Positions 1 through 11,800 of a DNA stretch of 18,593 nt are shown here, piece by piece; position 1 is the first letter of the stretch; every line of letters starts with the position of its first letter. The stretch comes from CALVJJ01 sp045538425. GTDB taxonomy: Bacteria; Bacillota; Clostridia; Christensenellales; UBA1242. Location of the stretch: positions 1-18,593 of the forward strand of contig JAZSRJ010000008.1 in the NCBI GenBank assembly GCA_045538425.1, in the 5' to 3' direction. The translations under genes and the position numbers were made by a program. A model generated the notes under the pieces. That model saw only the letters and a list, made by a program, of their open reading frames with translations. It did no database searches and was not told the DNA's origin.

Positions 1-2
1 GT

Positions 3-2830
3 GAAAAATTAGATTATATCTCAACAAGTTTGGTATACAGTGATTATCAATCTCTATGGGGTACTAACAATATCATCACCATCTATGATTTTGATGGTTT
101 TAGATACACCGATATTAAGGGATATGATTACTATTATGACAATGGTACTAATGGTATGATCATCAATGATCAATTGCCAATCTTGATCAATCAAAATGCA
201 ACTAGTGTGGAAGATATATTGTTGTACAATATTGTACCAACAAGTCTTTCAATACAACTAGCTTCAACACCTGCAAGTGTTGCAACCAATCATTATTTTA
301 TTCAAAACGAAGATACTGCTATTGTGTATTACAACAAGCTAGCTAGCGGGACATACGAGCCTATTGGCAACAACCATTATTATGTAGGACTCGAAATGGT
401 TGGTAATCAAACTCTTGCATCTTATACGCTTAGCGTACATCCATATTTTGGAGGAGATGAAAGAGTCTCAGTGATTAGTAGCAATCCAAGTGTTGTTCAA
501 GTACTAGGAGATACTGGTTCTGGTAGCAACGAAATTGTGATCTGCGGTATTGGTACATCTATCATCACTGTTAGAAGTTTGGTTGACCGCAATGTAAGTG
601 ATACTTTCACCATTGTAACCACTTATGGTATTAGAGGTATTGATGTCTATGATGCCGCTAGCCAATTGATTGACAATGGGGATGTGATTACAGAATACAT
701 CAAAGATACAGTCACTTTGTACAATATTTCTACAACCAATACTTATCAAGACAATATTGGCCACCAAAGTGCAATTTATTATTACGAAACAGAAAATAAT
801 TTTGAATTAGATTTGACTTTTACTGCAGTTAGTAGTGAAGCAGAATTGTATTTCAATGGTCAAGTTGTTAAAGTAGAAAATGGTGTAGTCAAAATGTTTG
901 ACGGTACATCATTTGTTGACAACAATTCTACGACTTTGAAAGATACAGAATTTAGTTTGCGCGGTATTCAACAAGGTATCATCCGTGTGGAAGTAACCCC
1001 AGTGATCTTAGTTGATGGCAACCGTTATGCAATTGAAGATGTAGCCGAAACTTATGAGATTCGTGTTGCACAACAAGCAAAATCTATTGAGTTTGATAAG
1101 GGTGCAACCTCTACAAGTTATGCTATCTCTGGTAGTGGTAGTAGTAGCCAATTGTCTGTTATCTTTACCTCTTATTCTACAGAAGATACTTTGTATATGG
1201 ATGTGCTAGATTATGCTGGTAATTATGTAACATATGACAATCATCTTCCATCTCAAGCAATTGTATTGCAAGAAGGCAACACAACGTCTTATCGCTATCT
1301 AAAAATGGTAGTAGAAAATGTATCTACCATCTCTACAACATTATCCAATGGCAATACAGAATATACAACAACTTACGTATTGCAATTGTTATTTGATGAA
1401 GAGGCATATCTTGCCAACATTAATAGTGTGCTTGCACAAGACAATATCAACAACCAACAATATTCTTTAGTCTTTACTTGTCAAAGTAATGAAAGTTTGA
1501 CTAAGACATTTGATGTAGATATGTTTGCGCTTGCAGTAGATAGTATTGATGCTTATTATTATCCATCTGCACAAAAACACAATGATATATACTATCCACA
1601 AGAAACAGCAAGTACCTACGTTGTTCCTGGTAGACTTGGACTTCTAAAAACCAATGTTTTCCCAGTGCTCAACGAAGTAGATTATTTTGAAGTGACAGTA
1701 GCTGAAGAATATCGTAATTATATTCGTCTATACCAATACTATGCACAAACCAATAACGAATTGGATGCAGTCAATGTTACAGATTATGCATACTATAGTG
1801 GTACGATTTATCTTGATAATTTTGCCGGTATTAGACTACAAAAAGTCAGTCAACAATTGACAGGCAATGGAGTATACTCTTATACAGGTGATTATTATAT
1901 TGGATTGTCTACTAGCGACGAATGTCCAACAGGTGGTACAGTTGTACTTACTGTTCAAGGCTATCGTTATGATGCTACTTCAGGTCAATATATCAAAGTG
2001 GGTGGCAACGCTGTTAAGACAATAGAATTGGAAGTTGTTGCTTTACCAAATATCGAACTTAGAGTAGATGGTGAAAAAGAAAGCATCCTTGCTAATGGTT
2101 ATTATAAGGCCTTAACACCAATGATTAGACATTATGATGTAGCAACAGATGGCCCAATTCAATTCATGATTGAAAAACAAGTAGGCGAGACATGGACAAC
2201 AGTTAGTCCTGCACAATACTACATAGATGACAATTATATTTTCTATGCAAAGAATGGTACGGTGGGAGATCGTTTGAGAGTAACTGCAACCATTGGAAAA
2301 TATATCAATGGTGTTTGGGAATCTTCTAGCAGTTCTGTGATGTTGGATATCGTTGCTTATGAGGTAACCGGTATTCATATTCAAAGTTATGCTAACAACC
2401 AAATTGAATTGCTCAATGGCACACAATCATATTTGTATGGTGATATTGAGTATAAAGGTACACTTAATGCTGTATCAGCCAATGATCTAAGATTGTTGCG
2501 CTATACATGGAATGGTGTGATTACGAAGAATTCTATGCGCAATAATCCATTCCAATATTATGATAAAGGGTATGTGAATCTTGCTCTTAATACCTATATC
2601 TATAATGGTTCTTTATTGATGTCAAGAGACCAAAACAACAACTTTATTTATGTTGAAACAGCAAAAGTAACAACAGACTTGAAGTTTAGATTGGTTCTTC
2701 GTTATTATTATAAAGATGGTGTTCCACAATTATATCTTGGTACAGAAAACAATGTAACTCGTTATTATGAGTTTGTATACGACTTTGAGATTGATATCAA
2801 AGACAATAGTACTTATGATAGACCAACACC
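3..2830 (+). other. N-terminal Ig-like (Big_2-like) region of the giant protein
   Basis: This part contains no GLUG repeats. Instead it shows alternating beta strands and short Gly/Asn turns. The clearest domain is at about 235-640: SLSIQLASTPASV opens it, a strand pair with ISSNPSVVQVL lies near 465-510, and IVICGIGTSIITV follows. That succession resembles bacterial Ig-like group 2 domains. Further repeats of the style 'L-S/T-V-x-F-T' and a boundary at TGIHIQSY (about 2370) suggest several more diverged Ig-like domains. Domain borders cannot be set by eye. A stalk that projects the beta-helix modules is the likely role. Confidence 0.55.
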
Positions 2831-5800
2831 AATCTATGACGCACAAGGATTTTATGATTTGCAAGGTGCAACAGAAGGTAATTTCATCTTAATGAATGAC
2901 ATTACACTAAGCAATCACATACCTTATGATGTCCATTTTGAGTCTTTGGATGGCAATGGACATGTTATTACGCTAGAAAGTTTTGACTTAAGTCAATATG
3001 ACGAAGGCAATGCTTTCAATATTGGTCTATTTGGAACAATTGATGCTGGTAGTATTTTGAAAAATATTACAGTTGACATTCATCCACTTATGACAAATGC
3101 TGCTACAGTTAGAGATGTTATGAATGGTGTGGCTAGTGAAACAACCATTGCTAACTTAAAACTCAACTTTAGCAATATCCAAACCATTAATTTTGGTCTC
3201 TTTGCGTACGCTAACAATGGTACGCTTACCAATATTAAGATTGTGAATTTGCCTCCACTTGAGGTAGATGGCGCAACAAAGACAGAATCTTTTACAAGTG
3301 TAGAAGATAGTGATCAATACTTATTTGTTTATACAACACAAGGGTATCTTGCAACTGGCGAAGCTACACGTGCTAGTGTAGGTGGACTTGTTGTTACCAA
3401 TGGTGGAAGTGCTGTTATTACCAATTGTTTTGTAGGTCAAGTATACACAGCGGGTACTTCCCAAATTACAGTGAATACTGCAGTCTATGGAAGTACAGAC
3501 GGCACAACAACTGGTAATGATACAGGAACAGGTGCTGACATTCAAACAATGAGTAGAACTACATTGCCATTCACCATCGCTGGTGGTAGAGAACTTGCAG
3601 GTATTGCTATCAACAACGCAGGTACGATTGCTAGTACTTATGTGCATGGTGTAGGACTACTCAACATTGCACAATCCAGTTCGCAAGTGAAAGTAGGTGG
3701 TGTTGTTGTAAGCAATAGTGGTACAATCTTCTCTTCATTCATTGAAGGAGAAGGTGTATCTAGCAATCCACATCGTGCATCTGACAAGCGTATTATTGAA
3801 AGTGCAGGTAACAGTGGTGGATTTGTCTATGAAAACACTCAAAACGGATTGATCTATGATAGTTATAGCAATATTTCACTTAGCACCAATAGTGGGCGTA
3901 CGGGTGACTTTATCTATATCAATGCCGGAACTTTGCGTAACTGTTTTACAACGGCAATTAGTTTAGCAGTTACAAGTAATAGTACTGATCCTCAAATCAA
4001 AACATACCATGGACCATTTACTGGTATCGGTACAGATTTGACGCTCAACAATACGGGTACATATAGCGGTTGTTATTATCTAATTGAAAGTGGTGAAACG
4101 GAAAGCAAGATGGAAAATGCTTATCCAATGAAAGGATATAGCGATGCTGCAAGTGGAGCTAGTACAACAGTTGATTATGAAAATATTGACGCATATTATG
4201 GATATAGTATTGCGGGAGGTACATCTCCAGAATATATTTGGGTGATTGTATCTAATATAGGTCCAAGACTAAATTATGCATATTCTAATCCAGCAACAAC
4301 CTCTATTCGTCGTATGATTATAGACGAAACAACAGGTGTTACAGGTTGGAATTATATGTATTTTGCAGCATATGCTTATGGTTCTAAGTCCAACCCAATC
4401 CTTGTCAAAACAGGGGAAGAGTTGGTGAATGCCGTGATTAACAATGCACAAACTTTGTCATTGGATGTTAATAATGATGGCGAAGAAGAATCTACAAAAG
4501 TATTTGGGTATACAATTGATAATCGTGAAGAAGATGATGTAACGACCGAAAGCAATAGTGTTGCACAACATATACGTCTCATTAGAGATATTGATGTTAC
4601 AAGTACACTCATCAACCAAACAAGAGTCAATGGATATTATATGAGATCTGTTGTCTTTGCAGGGGTATTAGATGGTAATGGTATGACGATCACCATTGAA
4701 AACCTTAACGACGAATTACACCAAATGGACAACACCAACTTTGGTTTGTTTAGTCAAGTGGGTATGATCAACCCAGATGAAGCAGCATCTCCAACAGTTA
4801 TTAAGAATCTTAAGATCCAACTTAATGGCAATGTTACGTCCTCTAGAGCGAAGAATGTTGGTGTGCTTGCAGGTTCTATCTACAATGCCAATATTGTCGA
4901 TGTTACCATCGAGGGAGTAGACGGTGCTGTAGTTAGTGGTATCAATGCTGTCGGTGGACTTGCTGGTGTAGTTAGCGGGGAAAGAGTTGTTCTTGCTAAT
5001 ATTGATGTATCTATATCTGTTCGTTCAGTCTATGATAGTCTATTGTCTGTGGACAAATCTAACTATAGTGGACTTGATTTCCAATTTGCTTATGGACGAT
5101 ATATCGAATCTGAAAGCAAAAATACATTTGCCAATACCAATAGCATATCTTACGCTGGTGGTATTGCGGGTGTGATTGATGTAAAAAACACAGAAGCACT
5201 TTCTTATACAGATGCTAGTATTAAGTTTGGTGACGGAAAAGATATTTTCCCTAACAATGATCGTGTAGCTGTGTTTGCAACCAACAACTCCGATTCGACC
5301 ATATTCCGTCTACGTGTCTATGGATACAATATTATTGAAGGGGAAAATGCTGGTGGTCTATTTGGCTATATTGGATCTAACACTTTAGTAAAACATAGTA
5401 CTTACGAATTGTCAGTCACGATCGGTGATACTGTAGCAAAAGAACAACACATTGTTGCAGATAATTATGCTGGTGGTATTGTTGCGGAAAACCACGGATT
5501 CTTAGAAGAGGTCTATATTGATTCTAACGAAAGTATTAGAGCGCAAGTAGATGCCCAACTTCCAAGCACTGTCTATGGCGAAACTTTATTCACAAAAGGC
5601 AACAACATCTACACAGTAGCAATGGGTGGTATTGCTGGATATAGTAGCAATGGTGCTATCTTCAATAGTTATTCTAAAGCCAATGTTGCTGAAGGGACAT
5701 CCTTTGTTGCTGGTGGTGTGATTGGTATTGCAGAAGATGTCAATTACCTATCTCACGTATACACAACTGCATATGTCTATGCAAAACGTGCAATTGGTGG

Positions 5801-8800
5801 TATTGTAGGTTACGCTCGTTCTTATAAGCAAAGTTCAACAACTGAGCAAGATTCAACAACAATCGCACCTAAGATTTTCTTAGATTATGTTACTGGCTAC
5901 AATATCTGGGATAATGTAGATAATACATCTACCTCTAATACCACTTATACAACTTTGTATAACTTGTATAAAGAACAATACAAGAATGAAAGTGGAAAAT
6001 ATACTAAATTTGATGTGCGTATGCCACAAGTTGGTAACCAATATGCAGATCATGGTGGCACAACGGGTACCTCTTGGTCTTCTAGACCATTATTCACCAA
6101 TACAACGACTCTTATTGGTAGTTTAGTTGGTCGTGTGGATCATGCAATTAGTGATGACATTGCTGCTGTTTCTAATAAGGATTTAGCAAGTGTTCTATTC
6201 ACTCGATTGAGTAAAACAGTAGGTACAGATACAAAATCATTTGGCACAGATGCTGGATTGGTAGAAGTTGATACATACGGCAACCCAACGAGCAATGTGA
6301 CAGTCTATACAACAACGAGTAAGTTTGCCAATACCAATGCGCATTGGACACTTGCAACTGATTATGCAACAGATCAATTCGTTTATCCTGATGTGATGGG
6401 CTTGCAACGTAGTTTTGATATTATTGTCAATGGACTAGAATATTCCATTGATGAGACTAGTAGTCAGTATCACAAACCTACTAGTGATGAGTATGAAGTA
6501 AATGTAGTTGACGAAACCGATCCAGAACTACATTATCCTGTTATGGGATCTACTGCTGCCAATGGTTGGTTGTTTGATAGCGATGACAAATCCAATTTCT
6601 CTAAGACTTGGTATTATAGTTATGCATCCAATCTTCCAGAACTCATTGAAGGTATCTATATCAATGACAACTTGATTACGGATGCGACTGGGTACCAAAC
6701 TAAAGTGATACAAGATGCCAACAATAATAAAACACGTAATAAGACATATATTATAAAACCAGATACGAATAATCAAATTGTGATTGATTCATCTGTACCA
6801 GTAGATCGTTACAATTTTGAAGGTGTGTTAACTGGTATTGGTACAACGACTGATGATACAGTAAGTTATCCAACTATTAAGATGTCTTACCGAGGAGCAT
6901 TCTCTGGTCTTCAAAATGCGACTATTGAAAATGTTCATTTTGAATTAGATTACAAGTATGATTCGAATGATGCATCTGCTAACGGTGTGCAATACGCTAG
7001 AGGCAATGGTGCATATGGTATCTTTGCGAATTATTTGGTTAGTTCTGTTATTCGCAATGTGACGATTACAATCAATGTATCAAACGATATTCAGTTGCCA
7101 CAATCAATAGATGGTGTCCTTAATACATACGCAGGTATTGTATTTGGATATTTGATTGATAGCCGATTGGAGAATGTAACGATCAATATTGTAAAGACAG
7201 ATGGTGTCAATGTGACAACCATGCAATATACCAATTTTGGTGTTGTAATGGGTGGTGCAACAGGTAGCACGATCAACAATGTTACAGTAGATAGTGTATC
7301 AGTTGTGGTCAATACCAATCAATTGGTTGTGACCTCAGGTGGATTTAGTACTGGATCTATTGCAACAGTGGGATCTTTTGCTGGTAGACTTAATGAAACA
7401 ACTGTCAATACAGTGACTGAAGATGTAGCATTAACAATTAATCATACCAGTGCATTTGAAAAAACCAACTTTGTCAATTATTATATTGGTAGTGTTGGAC
7501 ACGCTATCAATAGTGAACTTGTTAGTTATACAACAGAAAGTAATTCAATTACCACGAATAATCTTAACAATCTTGCGAGAAAAGCAAAAAGCAATCTTGT
7601 TGTTGGTGGAATTGTTGGATATGCTTCTAGTGTGACGATAAAGTCTGTGACTGTAGGGAAAGATCTTGCAATCAATAATAATGCAGACAATATTATTGGT
7701 GTTAGAATTGGTGGTGTAGTAGGTTGTATGACTGGTGGTACACTTGAAGCCGATACAACCATCAACCATAATATCACGATTACATCGGAAAACAACAAAG
7801 CATCCTACTACATTGGTGGTGTAGCAGGGGAAACAACTAAGGGTAGCCTAACAAAAGTTCAATTATGTTCTACATTGAATACTTCAGGTCTTTCATCTAA
7901 AGCAGCCAATATTGGCGGTATCATTGGTACAGCGACCGAAACTACTGTAGAAAAAGTAAGATACAATGGTACAATGACGATAGGTTCTGCTACCAACATT
8001 GGTGGTATCTATGGACAAGAAAACAACACAACTTTAAGAGATTTTGTTGTGATGGGCACAATAACAACAACAAGTTGTTCTACTCTTGGTGGTATTGCCG
8101 GTGTTATGAATGGGGAAACAGCTAACACGATCAACAATGGTATTGTTGCCCCAGTATTGCAACTCAATGAAACAACTTTGTGTGTGAATGGAAGGGTAGA
8201 ACCTCTATGTCCAAATAGTATTGGTAAGAATCGTTTTGCCAACACAGTAAAATACCCAATGGAACTTTATCTATACTACGGAATGGATAGTATTGGTGAT
8301 ATGGGTGTTGCGGATGATTATGGATATTATGATGAAGATGACATTAGTATCCAAGTTTGGAATAGTGACGAAACAGGCAGAGACAATGCTATGCGCTACG
8401 TTGACTTTATCGAGTATTATTTCAACTATGCGAGCACAGATGATGGTACAACGTCAACTACAGTGAAATTGTGTGATGGATATACCTTTACTGAACCAAC
8501 TGCGGGGACAAGATTTAATCCTATTACCTTGGGTACTAATTCAAGCGATAAGGTAATAAATTCAGCCGACGAAGCAAAAGCTTATTATATCGTCGATAGC
8601 GGTGTAACAGTTACCATTTCTACAACCACAACCTTTACAGGTGTATTGATTGGTAGAGTGACACAGGATGTCGCACAAACAGATACTGCAACTGCTCAAT
8701 CTGTAGCAACTCTTAGTGCAAGTGGTATCACCAATAGTGGTATCATTGCTAATATGAAAGTAACAACCGCTGGTACTATTGGTACGAATAGTGGTGTCAT

Positions 8801-11800
8801 TAGCAACGTTGTAGCTATTTTAGACGAGGCAATTAGTCAATCACAAATTGGTGGATTGGTTAAAACAAATGAAGGATATGTTTTATTTAGCGGTGTGATT
8901 GGTAATTCAACAAACAATAATTCGTTGTTAGTATGGGAAAACGACAACACAATTGCATATAGTTATGCGATTGGTGATGCTGTTGGATTTGCTGCTCTTG
9001 TAAAAACGGGGGAAGGTAATATCTACGATAGTTATTATGCTGGTTCTAATTATAGCATAACAGGATCAGGTACGATTGTAGGCAGTACTGGTATAGTGAG
9101 CAATGTGCTAGCAGATGCTAATGCTATGTCTTTGAAACCTGGAAGCAGTAGTGGTAAAGTAAAACTAGTGGCTATGGATGCTATAAATCCAACCGATACT
9201 TATTTTACAAGTGATAAGGGATTTGGTAATAATTATGGCTATCCATATATTAAAGGTGGTATTACACGTCAAACATTTGTTGTTTCTGATGACAAAGTTG
9301 TTTATTACAATGTGTACAACCAAGCAGATTGGATGATTGCACTAGAGCATATGCACGGTAATAAAGATGGACATACAGGTTATTCAAAAATCATTCATCT
9401 TTATGATGATATAACATTGACACATTCTACTCAAAAGATTGTTAGTGTCGATAATTTAACGATTAATGGTAATAGTCATACCATTACCATTGCGGAGAAT
9501 GTTACTTGGGGTACAGATAATAGAAGCAATTTTGCGTTATTTGACGAGATAACAACTTTGAATGTAAGCGATTTAACGATTGATTGGGTAAGTAAACCAA
9601 TGGTGAATACAAGTGCTACTTATGTCGCAGGGTTCGTTGCACAAGTAGATACTGGTACATTTAGAAATGTAACCATTAATGGTTTTGAGATGAGTGGTGA
9701 TGTGGGTCAATATATTGGTGGATTGGTTGCATCGATTGGAACAATAACCACAACCAATATTACAATCACTAATGTAACAATTAATTCTACAAAAAGTCAT
9801 GTTGACAAGTCCGCTGCTGGATTATTTGCAGGCAAAATTACGACAAGTTGGACAAGTGGAATCGATGCTGTATTAACGATTTCTAATAGCCATTTGGCTA
9901 CGAATAGTACATATGTAGGTGGTGCTGTAGGGAATCTTGTTGGTAGTATTCCATGTAACATTACAGTAGGTGGACAAGAACAATCTAGTGCGAGTGATAC
10001 ATCTACAACCCCAACTGTAGTATCTGATGGATCGACAATTAAGGGTTCAAGTAGTTCTCACATTGGTGGTATTGTGGGATACTGGGATAATGCTACTGAT
10101 TGTTTATACAATATTGCTAATTATGCAGATGTCACAGCGTCAACAAGCCAAACAATTGGTGGATTGTTTGGTAAAGTAGCGGCAACTAGATCTATAGAAT
10201 TAACTCATTGTACCAATGAAGGCAATATTGCTAATGAATCAACAGGTTATGCTGGTGGTCTGATTGGTCGAGCAACAAGAAGTGTGACTTTAAGTGGAAA
10301 AATTGACCAAACGGGCGAAGTGTCTAGCAAAGGATATCTTGGTGGCCTTATTGGGCATGCGGAACAAAGTGTGACTATTTCAACAAAGATCACTATCCCT
10401 GGACAATTGAATAAGTTGGAATCCACATATGCTGGTGGTCTTGCTGGATGTGTTGGTGAAACTTTAACGATTAACAATACAGTAACAATTAATTCCAATA
10501 TTAAAGCAACCGATTACGCCGGTGGTCTTGCGGGATGGGTTAGTCAATTGTTTATAGAGGGTATAGTAGATGAAGATACTAATAAAGTTATTAGTATTAG
10601 TTTGCCAACCAGTATTCAATCGACTACTGCTGAAAGCGGTGCAGTTGGTGGACTTGTTGGTAAAGTTAATGCTCGACTTACACTTCAATATATTAATGTG
10701 ATAAAACCAACTGATAGTGTTACTAAAATTAATGGTAAAGGTGATGTTGGTGGACTTGTTGGTTTTGCTGGTAATGAAAGTAATATAAACAATCATAGTT
10801 TAACTAGTATTACAGTTGGTGGTTACCTTAATGGTGCAGAGATTACAGGTGCTACAGACAACCCTAAGTCAGTTGGTGGCCTTATTGGATATGCTAATAA
10901 AAGAGTTGATATCTATGCACCGTATTTACTAGATACTAAAATCACAGGATATTATGTTGGTGGTCTAGTGGGTAATATTGATGGAGAACTTTTGGTTGAT
11001 CTTATTAGTTTGACAGGACTTTCACTTAAAGGTGAATGTGTTGGTGGATTGAGCGGACATGTTAAGAGTAATGCTGTTATTTTTAGAACAACGATTAACA
11101 GGATTACATATCAAGCCAATACTTCATTTGGTGGTTTTGTTGCAAAAGCTAAAAATGTGTCTTTGTATGGAAATCATATTAATAATGTAACAATTTCAGA
11201 TTCTCAAGTTAATCTTGATAATATAGGACTTGTAGTAGGTCAAGCAAATCAAATCATGAAAGGTGCAGAGGATGATGTTGTTTCTATCGAGATTGCTGAT
11301 TGTAAGATTGAAACAAAGAAAAGTAAGGTAGGTCTTATTGCTGGTCTGTTGACGAATAATGCCTTTATTAAAGCAAAAATTATAAGATCTAAAGTAATAT
11401 CTAATCTTTCTGTTGGGTCTTCAACACAAGTACTTGGATTGGTGTATGGTTCAGCTTCTAGCGTAAAAGGACATTATACGATTACCGATAGTCAATTGAT
11501 TGTTCCTAACTACGATCAAAATAAAGCATTTGATTTTAGCAAGACTTATAGTCATGGAGATCTTGTCTATATGATGGAACATAGTTGGGATTGGTCTAGA
11601 AGTGGTGGATATAGGGATCTTTTGGAACAAAATAGTACAGACGATGGAATTAATGATGATCAAGCTAGCAGATGGGCAGGTCCTGAGGGTGATGCTGGTT
11701 CAAAATCTTCTTTCCCTTATACTCTTGCAGATGGTAATGATGATACAGGATTTGTCCAAACTAACACATATAAAATTGCTAATAATCCAACGGATATATC

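Noticed and set aside
30..32. TTG at 30 as the true start of the giant gene
   Set aside because: The frame is open upstream to the window edge, there is no ribosome binding site, no signal peptide follows, and the sequence reads as the middle of a domain.
10464..10796. Antisense open frame of 110 codons inside the giant gene, and similar antisense frames at 2112-2426, 3321-3647 and 7526-7798
   Set aside because: They lie opposite a continuous repeat-coding frame, have low-complexity compositions expected from reading it backwards, and no ribosome binding sites or family motifs were seen.
9620..11460. CRISPR-like array suggested by the regular ~87-base spacing of GGTGGT cores
   Set aside because: The spacing is in whole codons, the repeats are conserved only as protein motif, and the DNA between and within them is diverged; this is a coding repeat.
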